NCBI GenBank assembly: GCA_003254885.1
Contig: QANT01006496.1
Coordinates: 124,001 to 188,000, forward strand
From: Purshia tridentata
Lineage: Eukaryota; Streptophyta; Magnoliopsida; Rosales; Rosaceae
Direction of reading: 5' to 3'
Length of the DNA: 64,000 bases
Both the position numbers and the translations under genes were made by a program. Below are positions 22,367-35,400 of this stretch, piece by piece. How positions within the stretch are numbered: the first letter of the stretch is position 1; the number at the start of each line of letters is the position of its first letter. The notes under the pieces are model-generated. The model was not told the DNA's origin. It worked only from the letters and a program-made list of their open reading frames with translations, and did not search any database.

Positions 22367-22712
22367 TACGTAAATACTATCTGAACAATAATAAATGGTG
22401 TATTCTTATATCACTCAAACTTTTTTTATCATTTATCATCTAAAACTATTAATATGTGTCAATATGACATTTATAGTTAATTTTTTAATTAAATCATTAA
22501 TTTTTTCTCAAATTTTCAAATTTGCTCTTAAAAAATTTTTCTTAATTACAATTGAGGGCAAATTCAGAAATTAAAAAAAAATTGATGATTTAACAGAAAA
22601 ATTGATTATAAGTGCCATATTGGCACATATTGATAATTTTAAATAATAAATAGTAAAAAAAAATTTAGTAATACATGAACACACCTCTTATAATTCGAGT
22701 AATATTTACGTA
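22367..22712. mobile_element. Foldback MITE, about 346 bp
   Basis: The two halves are imperfect inverted copies over most of their length. The left end tacgtaaatactatctgaac matches the reverse complement of the right end gtacgtaaatattactcgaa, and the inner arms both contain a TATTAATATGTGTCAATATG-like block. The centre near 22540 is the turn. There are no coding frames. The target duplication cannot be read because the ACGT end is itself palindromic; the superfamily is unassigned. Confidence 0.75.
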
Positions 22713-24385
22713 CAAAACCCACACGAGAATTATAGAGTCTAAACCATTAACACTGCACCTCTAATCAGTCAGCTGTTCAAAGCTTAAAAGAAAAGAAAAT
22801 TCCAAATTTGATATCACCCACCCACTGGAACATGGACGAGTATAACGTGTTTGGTATAGATAATGTCAGACAAAGATCCTATTAAATCTCAGCATCAGCC
22901 TACATAGGGCCCTTAACAACTCAACCCATCTAATACGCACGCTTTGATGCATGTTAAATTATTATTATTGCCATTTTATATGAGGTCTAGATTCTACAAA
23001 GTGTTACCCAAGTTGCATTTATTTAATTAAATACATTATTATATTTTACACTCCAAGCCATGAAAATTGTATTTTGATGAATGTGTAATTGTGTGTATAT
23101 ATGAACTGGCACAAGTGAAATGAATCCTCCGGTTACAATTCGAACAAAACACCAAACAAACGGTCCAAATTGAAATTGACCTAGTAAAAAGTAGATATTA
23201 CCCAATTAAATTCAACACTTTCTTCTTTTCATTTGGCCAAGGGGATAAGGATAAGCTTATATCCCGATTCCCCAAAATATTTGGAATAGTGGGATTATTT
23301 CATTTCGAACAAGTAAATATTGTTGGATAGTACAAGTTCATTATCCAACTGTTTATTTCTAGATCATGTATTTCCCTTTCTGTCAAAAAAAGGAAATTCA
23401 TTCATCAATTTGGAATCAGAATCACATGGATTCCCCCTTCCTGCTTGGCCTTTGAGTCTTGTCCATTCCATGGAGAAACGCCAAAAGACCCATCCTGCAT
23501 TAGTGGATTGGGGAATATAATTTCATATCTCTGCAGCGGCAGTACAGAGTGAATGCATGATTAGGGTTTAGGTCCACGTCCACCTACTATTAACACATTG
23601 ATACTACAAAAGTGTACGGATGAAATAATTATTATTATGTCCCTGGCCAATGGGCCAGTATCAGACTCCAACTCAATAAGCGTGTTCATGCTTACATATG
23701 ATATCGGTCAGTATACTCAGTACTCAAGCGTCTACACCAAGCTGTCCATATGGTCCCTACGGCTACATCTAAACAGCTACAGCTATCAGTCAGACCCAGA
23801 AGAGAGAAAAAAAAACCTCAGCAATATGTCAATAGCCATATATATATTCTACAGCAATTCTAATTAGACTTCTAATTACACTGTCATGAGTCATGATTCA
23901 AATAGTGACATATCTGTGTTCTATCCGAGTAAACATCCAATAAAGAGTGGGCCTAGATCAGCAATATATGGCAAGGTCCAGCCTGGCCTGATCCAATTAG
24001 AAAAGGCCACTGGGTCAGACTTGAGCTGGCCTGGAGCCGGGAAAAAAAACTGTCAAAATTTGGCCCAAAACATGCAGTGACCAGAAAATTAGCATAATGA
24101 AACTTTACATAATAAAAGTAGTCACCTCACAAGAAACCAAGAACTGCTTTCTTAAAACAATCTCAACAAGAATGATATTGTTTATCCACTCTGTCTAAAA
24201 TACAACTTCACAGTCTTCACCAAGGACCTAGTAATAGTATAGGCAGCCAGCCCATCTCTAATAAAATTTGACCCTCACTAACTGCAAACCATGAAATATC
24301 TAAGAAAACAGAGCTTAAACAATATAGTTCTTGTTTTTCTTTATTTTTTCCTCCAATTTTGTATATCCTGATCAGAATACAAGCT
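22713..24385. other. Intergenic DNA, nothing recognised
   Basis: AT-rich spacer with several short frames lacking domains. A GGCC-rich stretch near 23940-24060 resembles hAT subterminal DNA, but no ends were found. Confidence 0.5.
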
Positions 24386-25477
24386 CTAGACAACAATTTC
24401 CTCTTCTTCCTCAAAACTCAAATGCAATGCTTGTAGCTTGAACCCTGAACCCTGTATGGCCTCAACCAAACTGGAAGCCACCCCAGTAGCTTGTACTGTT
24501 GTCTGTTTTGTCAACTGTAAAAAGTGAAAAAATTGTCATTCTCATTGGAATCTGAAAGTGTTTTGGAAAATTTTAAACACCCAAAAACAAAAAGATGTGA
24601 TCAAAGCACATAGGAAGTTAAGCAAATCAAGTCTTCAACATATGGTAAACTTTACTCATCATGGATAGCATATATTATCCCATCTGTTACTACGCCACAG
24701 TCGAGGAATTTAGCCATACGCACCTCAACACATGCAATACCCTCAACAACTTGAACATTTAAGTTGGAAACACCTTGAGTTGCCTACAACAAAATCCATG
24801 AATGACTAATAAAATTATGAAGTCCAATCCAGCATTGATTCAGAATTTCAACACCCACATACTGAAAAATGAAAAAGGTACCTCTAAGGCTTTGGTCACT
24901 GAAGGGACAGCAGCATCACTCATTGTTCCATCTGCCTTGAGATATAATGCAAACAAAAAGTCATATATAATACACTAACGCTGAGCACTTGTAATTGGCT
25001 AACTGCTAAATGTCCTCAGAATCAGAAACAAGAAGCACATGCATAAATTGCTAAACCCCAAATAGACACCAAAACCGAAAATCTAGTTGCAGATGAGGCA
25101 AATGCAAATAAGAGAAACGCAATTTGATCGTCATGTTGCAAACTTGGCAAAAATTACAAACTGGGTACCTGAAAGAACATGGTGAGAGTGTCGGCGGGCG
25201 AAACGGGGACCGAAACGGGCTGCTCCTGTGGGTCGCTGCTGGCTGCTGCTTCTTCTTCTTCTTCTTGAACAGGAATTAGGGTTTCCTCCTCGAGGGCCCT
25301 CAGAATTGTGGGTCTCCGGGACCTGTTGTCCTTGACTGTTAAGCGCTTGAAGGAGGTGGAAACGTTCCGAAAGTGAAGGGTCGGAGAAGGAATGGGAATT
25401 GCAAGGGCATAATGGGAATGGTTGAGGGTAGGCTGCGAGTGCAGAGCTGAGAATGCAGAGACTGAAATGGTGGCCAT
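24386..25477 (-). CDS. Small predicted plastid protein with HMA-like fold
   Basis: Four exons on the minus strand: 25477-25169, 24935-24882, 24783-24724 and 24514-24386, giving 183 residues. The first 60 residues are rich in Ser, Thr, Arg and Pro with almost no acids and look like a chloroplast transit peptide. An acidic stretch (QEEEEEAAA) follows. The C-terminal 75 residues look like a ferredoxin-like beta-alpha-beta unit of the heavy-metal-associated type (TLTMFFQADGTMSDAAV, GVSNLNVQVVEGIACVEL, SSLVEAIQGSGFKLQALHL) but have no CxxC metal-binding pair. It ends in a Glu run. An in-frame ATG at 25564 would add 29 residues; MATISVSAF is preferred as a transit-peptide start. Function unknown. 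Confidence 0.8.
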
Positions 25478-25660
25478 TTGTTTTCGGTGAGTTTTATCCT
25501 TCTTTCTCAATCCTCTTCTTGCCAAAGTGTTGGCCAATAGCCACTGTCTGGGTATGAGTACCATTCTGTGACTAATGACTATGAAAGACGTAAAAGCCTA
25601 CAAGCGGGTTTGGGCCTTTGGGCCTGTGGCCCGCTGTTATCTATATAATTTTTCAATTCT
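25478..25660 (-). promoter_or_regulatory. Promoter region with site II elements for the HMA-like gene
   Basis: Two TGGGCC elements and one GGCCC (25611-25634) lie about 135-155 bases upstream of the chosen ATG, as in many nuclear genes for organelle proteins. Confidence 0.5.
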
Positions 25661-25943
25661 TATTCTCAAATTTTACTTCAGACAAAAATTCTTACAAGTG
25701 AAACTTAATAAATTTTCTTGACGTCAATAACATTAATTAATTTTATCGTAAAGTATGTGGAAGCTGGAAATTGCCAATTTGGGTTCAAAATTATCACTGC
25801 AAATTTTGCACAAACCAGTGAGTTGGATTCTCCGAAATCGGAACATTAACTTAAATCTAATAGAGAGTCGGATAAATACAAGGAACTATGCAACAGCCAA
25901 CAGAGTTGGGAACTTAGTTTCAGTACATTTGATATGTTAAAAT

Positions 25944-26072
25944 TTACTTCACCTGCTCAAAAAAAGAAGGATTAACAAGTCCGGTTCTGATTCTCTCAAA
26001 AACTTTAAAAACAATGCCCTCCTTTCCAACATTTGAGCTACGTCCCGCTGGAGTCGACTTCAACTTGTCCAT
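25944..26072 (-). other. 42-codon reading frame just downstream of the RNase H gene
   Basis: ATG at 26072 directly follows an AG (gagcagATGGAC) and the frame runs to TAA at 25944. It starts MDKLKSTPAGRSSNV and contains the well-formed stretch EGIVFKVFERIRTGLVNP. It lies 94 bases downstream of the RNase H stop on the same strand. It could be an alternative last exon giving a different C-terminus, a fragment of another gene, or chance. Confidence 0.3.
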
Positions 26073-26165
26073 CTGCTCAAGCATAAGATCCAATCAGTTC
26101 TAATGAATATGTATAAAAAGCATAAACCATGAAAATCATAAGATTTCAGTAGAGCTGGAAGCCAC

Positions 26166-28933
26166 TCAACCTCCAAGATTTATTGCTTGGTTTGCTTGAA
26201 CATCGGCCTCGGAATTGTATTCCTGCAACATTAGCAGATTATGTCATTTTCTAAACAGAAATTCAAACGAATGTCGCAGACAAAACAATACAGTTACTAT
26301 TTTCTAACTAACAGAATGATAGACCAACTAATTCTCAACTATCTGTGCCATTTTTAGAAAAATAGTCGATGTTTATTCATTGTCACTGTACTATAGTCAA
26401 ATTAAGTTTTTAAATACAGAAATTTTCTGCAGCACATGACTGTACATACCCTAAGAATATGATTGATATCAAATGACAGAAACTTGTCCCTCAAACTCCT
26501 AGCCACTTGACACAGGTCAGCCATATTCTGATTTTTGGTTTTCCAGAGACCCTGAATCTGTTATAGCAGAAATTCTTATAAGACAGAGACAAATAAAATT
26601 TCAAAATGGATTATCAAACAGGTAACAGAAGGGGCGGAAAAGGAAAGATTACAGAAATTTAAGTATAACAGATACAAACCTGCATGCAAACAAGTTTAGA
26701 GTCTCCTTTAACACGAATATGCTTATATCCTTTCTTAAGAGCATATTTCAATCCTAGAATCACAGCTCGATATTCAGCAACATTATTTGTTGCAATGCCC
26801 ACCCCTTCACGCAACCGGTAGACCTATAAAACACAATTTCATAAAATAAAAATAAAAAATAAAAAAAGTCACATTTTACAAGAAAATATATGTCCTAAAG
26901 TCACAAGTTTTGAATCCATACAACGCTTCCATCTTCAGCACGCAACACAGCTCCTGCACCAGATTGTCCAGGATTTCCTTTTGAAGCACCATCAAACTCA
27001 AGTATACAGGAATTCTGGAAAAAGACATAGATAAGGCATATTTTTGCAACGTAACTTCACATAGCCCTAATAATGAGATTAAACACATAGATATAGAGGC
27101 ATGAAATAAAATACCAAATTGTAATATAAGTGGTGGTGACTGGTGACAAATAGCAACTTACACAACTAGAAGAAATTGGTGGAGTTTGAAAGCAATTATC
27201 AGCTTTGAAATGCTTATTCAGAGAGTGCGTTGAAAATGAAGTGGACCCAACCATCTCCTGAAGAATAAATACAGTAACAAGTAAATAATTACTGCAACTA
27301 TGCGCCTGTATGGTAACATTTATATTTTGAGTTTTATAGTTAACAAGACAAAATGAAAATATATGGGTGAAATGAGGTGGGGAGATGAGAGATGACAGTC
27401 TTATAGATATGAAGAAGAAATGAGGGAGAATATACTGAACTAAACCCAAAAAAAAAAAAAAAAATTAAAATTGATTCTGGTTTTCAGTATTAGTTTTTGT
27501 TTCATGGATCATTCCATACATATTTTCTCCCCCCCTACATCACATCTATCATCTGTCTTCCCACTATTCACTCATTTTTCCTGCTCTAATCTTAATTGAA
27601 AAATAAAAACTAAAAACGAAAATGTTACCAAACAGGCCCTACATAATCAAGGCAAAATGTAGGCCTCTCCATTCCCATGCTAATCTTGTCAGATCTTGTT
27701 GACTTGCATAATTCCTTAAGACAACAATAACAAATTAATTAAATAAAACTAAATATTTAAAGCAACAGGTTATCTGTAATCTGGTCTCAACTAACAACAA
27801 TTAATTATGAACTGACAAGGAAATTTATTTAAAATTATCAGGTACTTGAAATGGCCACATAACTGTTACAAATCGTTATCCTTCAATTGACATAACTGTG
27901 TTTTCTATGTAGCATATGGAACTTACAGTGTTGTCCGACTCAAGAACTTGCAATCTCTTTGGTGGGGAGTCCGTGACAACTGATTTTACTAGAGAAGAAG
28001 CTGGCTCCTGAAAGATTATCGATATACGCAATTATACAATCAGTAACCAAATTCAAAATCCTATATAATAAAATAAGTACTTCCAGCCACATGCCATGGA
28101 GAAGACCAGAGCACCTAACAAAGGCTTGGAAAGAAGAAATCATCAAACCTGGTAAAGACAAGGTGCAAGATTTCCAAAAAGATCATCTTTCACATCACTG
28201 GCACTGATAGTATACGAAGGGTTCTTAAGCCCGTGTGAGACAAGGTGCTGCTCAGCCTCCTTAGGCAAACAATAGCCTTTGAACACACTAACGGAAGGAT
28301 TGCATACCTGAAAAGGAAAACAAACTTCATGCATAGTCTGCACAACTAAATGACATTAATGCTTCAAAAAAAGTAACCAATTTTTCTTTGAAACTCTCAT
28401 AGTCAATGAATTCCCCCCAAATAGTGAGCAACAGATGGGCACTCATACAAGCTAATTGAAGCTAATTTTCTCTAACCTTTGGACACGAAAGCTACCGTTA
28501 AAAATTCACAATTAGGGAGTGAAGCATACCTACCACCAGAAATCACAAGTTTTTCACAGAATATACACCACAACCAAACCATGTAGCAAGAAACCTCAGT
28601 AGCATACAAGAAATAAGATGCTAAGTTCCGGTAATAGCGTTGTCCATGAAGAATTATTACAAGAACAATGCAAGGAACGGGTTATTTTAGCACAACAAAG
28701 AAGACCCAATGAAGAAATGAATTAGGTACGCAAAAATTGATTAAGAAAAGCAGACGAGAATCAGCTCAAGTAATGCCACTAATGTGAATATTCTAAACGA
28801 CTATAGCATAGATAATAAGGTAGTAAAAATTTACCGAAGAACCGACTTGGTTTTGGCAATCCCTGAAATTTTTATATATGCCAATGATATCCCCCTTCCG
28901 AACAACATAAAAAACATCCTTCTCTTCCTCCAT
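26166..28933 (-). CDS. RNase H1-like protein with viroplasmin domain
   Basis: Eight exons on the minus strand: 28933-28835, 28307-28149, 28007-27927, 27257-27162, 27014-26922, 26823-26680, 26557-26450 and 26222-26166, giving 278 residues. Residues 1-80 form the RNA/DNA-hybrid-binding viroplasmin (HBD) domain (FYVVRKGDIIGIYKNFRDCQ, then FKGYCLPKEAEQHL). A poorly conserved linker follows, then RNase H with all four acidic residues: EFDGASKGNPG, NNVAEYRAV, VKGDSKLV and EYNSEADVQAN. It should cut RNA in RNA-DNA hybrids, removing R-loops or primers. No clear targeting peptide is visible, so nucleus or cytosol is likely. A noncoding first exon upstream of 29118 and a 5' UTR intron (about 28975-29118) are suggested by a CTAG|GTAGGC donor and a TTTGCAG acceptor. 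A MITE sits in the third intron. Confidence 0.9.
27302..27639. mobile_element. MITE in RNase H intron, about 338 bp
   Basis: Terminal inverted repeats gcgcctgtatggtaacattt and, on the other strand, gggcctgtttggtaacattt match at 18 of 20. The interior is AT-rich and noncoding. The ends resemble the GGCCTGTTTGG ends common to plant hAT- and PIF-related MITEs. No convincing target duplication was seen. It lies between coding exons 3 and 4, well away from both splice sites. Confidence 0.7.
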
Positions 28934-29386
28934 TGAAGCTCCAATATCTAACTTTCAAGACCCACCCAGAACTGCAAACACCAAAGGATATTCAAATGCA
29001 GTATTTAATAAAGATAGTTTCTACTTTCTAGAAAGTAGTCTACATATAAATGACGACAATGAAACTTAAATATTTGAAAGAACAGGCAGTGGGTAGTACA
29101 GTGGAAAGTGAAGAGCCTACCTAGGGAGTTGTCGCGAAGTAAGATTGGAATTATGAAAAACGAATAAAAGAGACGTCTAGTCAAGCACTCAGTAGTCACC
29201 GGTGAATTTACTTGAAACGAAAGGAACTGCAGTGGTCAGATAAAGATACATTACAGACTCTATTTCGACCCCAACAGGTATCAGGAACTTCTCTCCTCCA
29301 TGATGGTGAATGGTGATCACACAGAATCTCTGTCCTTCTTACTTTGTTCCCTTCTGCTGCGCAACCCACAAACAGAGTTGGCACTC

Positions 29387-29432
29387 GGCCCGTGATTCAT
29401 TGGCCCATTGGGTTTGCCCATTGGGCCTACAT
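29387..29432 (-). promoter_or_regulatory. Site II cluster upstream of the RNase H gene
   Basis: Three or four GGCCC/TGGGCC elements within 46 bases, roughly 450-500 bases upstream of the ATG and just upstream of the inferred noncoding first exon. Confidence 0.5.
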
Positions 29433-29534
29433 AGTCCAAACAGGCTGATCCAGAGTCCACAACTTGACCAGTTAGGGATCGATTTAGATTTTTTTTTTTA
29501 ATTAATTACTATAGGATACAAACTTTATTAACGA

Positions 29535-29770
29535 ACTTCATCAATATATATTCTTAACCGTAACGGGCTATGAGCCACGTTATTACAAATACGAGAGACC
29601 TAAACAATTGAGAACAAACACAACACAGCATACTAATCAAGTTCGGAATCGCATGCATGCTAAAGTTGTCACTGGCATCACCTACCACTCGCACTGCTTC
29701 AAGAGAATCACTTTCCAATTGAACTTGATAAAACCCACCATCCTGATTCACAGAACAACATAAAAGAACC
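29535..29770 (-). pseudogene. Decayed RNase H-like (RVT_3) fragment of a LINE-type element
   Basis: The minus strand reads GFYQVQLESDSLEAVRVV, the typical ESDSxxAV core of the RVT_3 RNase H domain of plant non-LTR retrotransposons, and further on, in another frame, NNVAHSP, resembling the NxVAHSLA end of that domain. The frame change and the missing remainder show it is broken. It could instead be a relic of a domesticated RNase H gene. Confidence 0.4.
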
Positions 29771-30059
29771 ACTGGTTCGACTTTGATATCTGATGTGTTG
29801 TTTGAGATCAACAAATCTCTGAAAAAATAACTGAATTGTTTTATACTGATAACTGATTGTCATTATTTCATACACGGATGACATATAATACCATTGTACA
29901 ATTGACCCCTTTTTTTGTATCTTTCCAATGCTTCTAGTTCAAATGGCAAATTTCTACATGTAATTGAATACAACTTTGAAAACCAAAGAGCTGCAAATCT
30001 GTCCTTAAGGTTCAACGTAGTCGTCAAAAATACCTATGGGAAATTGCACTTTGTCACTT

Positions 30060-32404
30060 TTAGCTCACCTGCTCACCTATTAAGTCCAACCCTACAACAA
30101 GAAATGACAAACCTTGGAAAAGCAAGAAATAGAAGTGAACTCCATGTGCTGACAAGAAGCTTCTGGCTGATGCAGTGAGTAGGAGAAAAGCAAGAGCAAG
30201 CTCTTTCCTGTAGATCCCATTTTTCTTCTTCTTCTTCTTGGGGACTACAACTTCTTGTTCCTTGAGTTTACTTAACAATTCTAAACCAGACTCAGAGTTC
30301 CTCCTTAGGATCTTCTCTTCACTTGCAGACATTGATTCCCTCTCAGCAAGGGCTAACAAATCTGACTCAGATGACCTTCCAGTCTTCTTTGTCACCACCC
30401 ATTCATAAGAACTTCCCAGCTGAAATAGCCCAGAGACCATGGCATTGAATTTTGTGACAGACATTGTGTTCTCAAACAGAAGGTATGGGACCAAGAAAGG
30501 GAAAGATTTTGGGGATGGGAGGATGTTTAGAAAGGACATGAAAATGGGAACATAGCAAATCACCCAAAGAGGCAGTTCAGCCTCAGGTATGAACATGGTC
30601 AATGGAAGTATGATACAGAACAATGTGAATGAGTAAAAGGGAAGTATTAGCTTCCTCAAAAGAAAGAAAAGAAATATCAAGTTGGTCTTCTTCCACATTG
30701 ATATCTGCACAAATAATATATAAAAGCCATAAATTAGCACAAACTTATAATTTCAGAAAATTTGGAAGTAAACAAAGAAGTTAATGAAGGGGAAACAGAC
30801 CTTGGAAGTTATGATAGCAGGAAGGCACAATCTGAAGAGCTGCATAGGACCCGAATGCCATCGATGCTGCTGTTTCTTATAAGTTTCATAAGACTCTGGC
30901 AATTCACAGAGGACTTTCACATCATTAAGGAAGACAAATTTCCATCCATTCAAGTGTGCTCGGACTGCAATGTCCATGTCCTCAACTGTTGTTCTCTCTA
31001 GCCACCCTCCTGATTCTTCCAAGGCCTTAATTCTCCAAACTCCTGCAGTCCCATTGAATCCAAAGAAATTGAGGAAGACACCATTAACTTGCTGCTCCAC
31101 TTCAAAATGGAAGCACAGGTTGATGTTTTGGAGCCTTGTAAGTAAGTTCTCATCTTTGTTCACAAAGGACCAGCGAGCTTGGACAAGTCCCACATCAGGC
31201 TTTCCCTGTGACAAAGATTTCAGGATCGTTAGCCACTATTAATATGAAGATAACAAGAAAGATTTTCCTCTTTTTAGTGGGGAATGTTAAAAATCACACC
31301 TTGAAGTGAGGAATTGTCAGTTTAAGGAAATCGGGATTGGGCTGAAAGTCAGCATCAAATATTGCCACAAACTCATAATCTTTGACATAATCACAGGTCA
31401 TGGCTGATTTAAGGTTGCCAGCTTTGTAGCCAGTTCTGATCAACCGATGTCTGTAGATTATGTTGACACCTTTCTGACTCCATAATGAGACTTCGTCTTT
31501 GATTAGCTGCTGCAAATTTCTATCATCTGAGTCATCCAAAACTTGAACTAAAAGTCTGTCTTTTGGCCAATCTAGCTGACATGCTGCTGCAATTGATTGC
31601 TCGTACACCTACATGTTAAGCAACAACATGTTTTAAGCAATATGAGAAGGCACCATATACAAAAAGGCATCTTGTAGAATTGAAATTGAAAGCCATGAAG
31701 GTAATCAATTTAGAAATATAACCCAAAAGGTAAATATAGAGATAAGCATATAATGAGCCGGTTTCATCTGTTACCTCTCTCTCATTGCACATGGGAATCT
31801 GAAGGAGGACCATTGGGAAAGTAGAGGAATCCTCAATGTCATAAGCATCTGCTTCAATTGTGGGCTTCAACTTCTTGTACTTGATCCAGAAACATCCAAG
31901 GCAAAGAACTAGTCGATCCAGAGATTGAATCAGGAAAAGTACTATGCAGAATTTGGAGAGCATTATAGCTACAGGGGCAATATAGTCAACTCTGAATGAC
32001 AACCAGGCCATATAGGACCACTGCACCAAACCCTGAACCTCCCAAGGCTGAATCAAATTCCAGTTTCTGAAATGGGCAATGACTTCAATGACCAAAGCTA
32101 CAATTGACAGAGCAAGAAAAGCTTTGATGAATATGTACAACCTTCCTCTGCTTTTGGGTTCTTCATCACTCATGTCAGATAAGGCAATGCGTTTTTTGAC
32201 TGAAACAAACATAGCCTTGAACGCCATTGGCAGCCATGAAAGGCAAGCAAATATTCTATTGACTTTCAGAAGAAGAACCCATGTGAATTGCTTGGTGCTC
32301 ACTGCTTTCTGCTTCTCAAGAAAGACAGATGAATCCAAAGTATTGATCTCTGGTGCAGAGTTTTCAGGCTTATCGATAGTAACTACAACTGAGTTTGGAG
32401 CCAT
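30060..32404 (-). CDS. CSLC12: Xyloglucan glucan synthase, cellulose synthase-like C (CSLC12 type)
   Basis: Four exons on the minus strand: 32404-31775, 31608-31300, 31205-30801 and 30704-30060, giving 662 residues, all in phase 0. Two N-terminal membrane segments are followed by the GT2 catalytic loop on the cytosolic side with all hallmark residues: VLDDSDD, FDADF, TVEDMD and QQHRWHSG. Four C-terminal membrane helices follow. In the Golgi the enzyme polymerises the beta-1,4-glucan backbone of xyloglucan, working with XXT xylosyltransferases. [13 protein letters not shown] and the [11 protein letters not shown] / [18 protein letters not shown] segment match the CSLC12 clade as remembered. 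The frame continues a few codons upstream but without an ATG. The poly-Lys stretch near residue 610 sits in a cytosolic loop. Confidence 0.95.
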
Positions 32405-35400
32405 TTCTTGGGAATTCAATTAGAGAAAAACAGAGGAAACAAATGGAATATCCAGATCAAATCGTGAAACTGAGGCCTGAACTGGGTATTCAGCTATGAG
32501 ACTTGTACAACATATTAGAGGAGAATAAGATACAAAGAAGAACACATGAAAATAGTCAACTTTTATGCAATTTCCACCCAAATCTGGATCTTTGTGATCA
32601 GGATTTTGAGAAAGAGAGAGAGAGAGAGATCAATGAGAGAGCATGAACTCACTGTCCTATGTCTCAGTGAACTACTACAAATAAAGAAGCAGGAGAAGAG
32701 AAAATAAATTCTTTTTGAGGCCGAGGTAAGAATTTGGAAGGACCAAATTTCATAATTATATGTTATAAATTAGCTAATCATCAGGTACAGTAGTCAATGT
32801 AAAAATGGCACCCAAATCTTGATTCTTTTTAAAATAAACTAGTAATATATGACATTAGGAACACTGAGGTCTTGATATGCATCAATCTTGGGTTGTCTGG
32901 TTAATGATCAATAAATTTAGAGTGACAACTAGGTTACAGCCAGATTTCAGATCACCCCACATAAAAAGTAGTTCTTGTCTGCTCATTTTGGCTTTACCAC
33001 TTGCACAGAAGTTTCGGTTCCTCTTTTGAGTCTTTATTTTAACTTAGACGAGTAGAAAGACTAGTTTATTAGCCCTCCTCTGTCACTGTGATGTTATGCG
33101 GCTGTCATTACGTAAGATCTAGTTTTTTATTCTAATTAATTTGGACTTTCCTGGTGTTAGTTGTAACTTGTAACCTGTCCTTCCCTTTAATTAAATTAGT
33201 AATTCATTTCTAATGTAAACATCAGAAGATAACAGAAGCACACAAAGTCTAAATATTCAAACTGTGTGAACCATCTCTGCCTAATTAACAATAGTAGTCC
33301 TATTTGTCCCACTTTGACAATTTTCGATTAATCAATTTCACTTTGATTTTTATGGATGTCAAAGTCTGAATGATGTCCAATTCATTCATTCAAAAGTATG
33401 ATTAATGCATGTGCTTGTAGTCTGAAACATATGAATTATGTCATTGATGCAAGAAATATCCCGGGGTTAAACAAATTTGACAAGTCAAACCTGGCGCACG
33501 TTACTGCGTTATGCTTGGACAGCATTTAATTCCAAACAAAAAACAAAGAAGCATGCGGCCAATTTTTATATTTTTGGACCATTTAATTTGACTGATATGG
33601 TATGCCTGCCCAGCAAATCACCAAACCAAATGCTTTTAGGTAATTTCAAAGACTTCAAACCTGCATATTATTCTTCCAAATTATTGAAATATGTCATCGT
33701 CATTAGTTTTCTTCCTACTTTTCATGCATGCATATTTGAAATTTCAGAAGATATCAGAATTATTATGTATATGTATTATGGTGATGGATGTGATGTAAAT
33801 GCAATAATTCAATGGCCCATGTAAGCCACGTTGACCGTTTCACTTATACGTAGACAAGAAGTAGCCCCATACCATCTGGATGTATATGAGATGCATTATT
33901 ATATACAAGTATCTCTCTCTGTTTTAAGTTATTTAGAGAATATTATATATAGGAAAGAGACACAGAAAGAGGTGAAGGAAAAATAAAAGAAAAACAGATA
34001 TTTAATTGCAGTCGATGGTGAAATTAATTAAAAAGGGAATAAGAAAAAGATTATTATCTATGCATACATGTGTCCAAATTGAATTCCTCCAATTTTAACT
34101 TCATAAGATAAAAAGAAAAGAAAAAACAGAAAAAGTTGGGCACATAGACAAATCCAACATTAATTTATTGCAGTGGGAAAGTCATGAGAATGGTTCCTTG
34201 GTGGCCATGTGAGCAAAAACATTCCAGGCCCTTTTTTGTGGAGACTTGGAAGTTGAATATACAGAGTTGAAAACCCAGGCCCTGAAGTTAAAGCGTCTGT
34301 TAAAACGGTTACTTAAAGGCTTAATCAAGCAGAACAGACAAAGTTGATGAGAGAAAACTATATTATATGTCTTGCTAGTAAATTATGATGAATAATCTTT
34401 TGTGCCAATTTTGACAGCATTGAAGTAATTAAACGAACAGATGGAGGCTTGAAATTGATGTGCAACCCAAGCAGAGACCAGTGGGTGACTCATGGCATGG
34501 CAGCAGAGGATATGGCAGATAATATGAATCTCAAAACGATAGTGTCTTGGCCGTTTAGCATACTCTCACATGTGATCTGAATGCTACCCTACTACAACTC
34601 CCATGTGATCAGCTAGCCTGTACACGTCAATATATATATATATACACACACACTGTAGTATATTACTATACAAGTACTTAGTTTTGCTTCATTAGCTAGC
34701 TGATTGTGATTGCTCATGCACCATTAATTATTACATTGCAACTCTGTTTTTCTACATAACATAAGATATGGAAACTTTCATGTGCAACCATTATTATATC
34801 TTCCTCTGTCATTTTCTGCATCTCTTTGAAATTTGAGGAATCAAAGTTTTAAGATTTGTTTTGGGTCTATAAGACTTAGCAACTTGCTCATCTTCATTTT
34901 GGTACACGCCTCCTCAAATCCTTGAGTACACTTAGTTAAGAAAATGAGGATAAGGAATACAATATATACAAATTATAGACCCATTTCACATCAATATGAG
35001 ATGTATCATGTATCATGAATGATGATGATATATCTGCATCATGGGTTGCCGACACACTAGTAAATACATATGCTGCAGATCACAAGCTAACAGAAGAGTA
35101 TTAATAGGAGTGTACCCTGACCAAAAGACAACCCCTCTTCACAAATTGGACAGCCAACATCGCCAGCCAATACATAATAAGAGAAGACAAACACCCACAG
35201 GGTTCACCAAGAGTTGCATTTGGTACACTTGAAAATGGAATAATGGTTACTATTGACTGCCCAGAACAATGTGAGGTCAGTCAGTCTCTGTTTAGTGAAA
35301 TGTCCATTTTCACAAATCAGCTAGCCTTGCACTGTTGCAATGGAGATCAATCAATGTTCAGGAATTTCAGAGGAGCTAGCCAGACTTCCCCATTTAAAAT

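Noticed and set aside
23940-24070. GGCC-rich stretch resembling hAT subterminal DNA
   Set aside because: No terminal inverted repeat or target duplication found.
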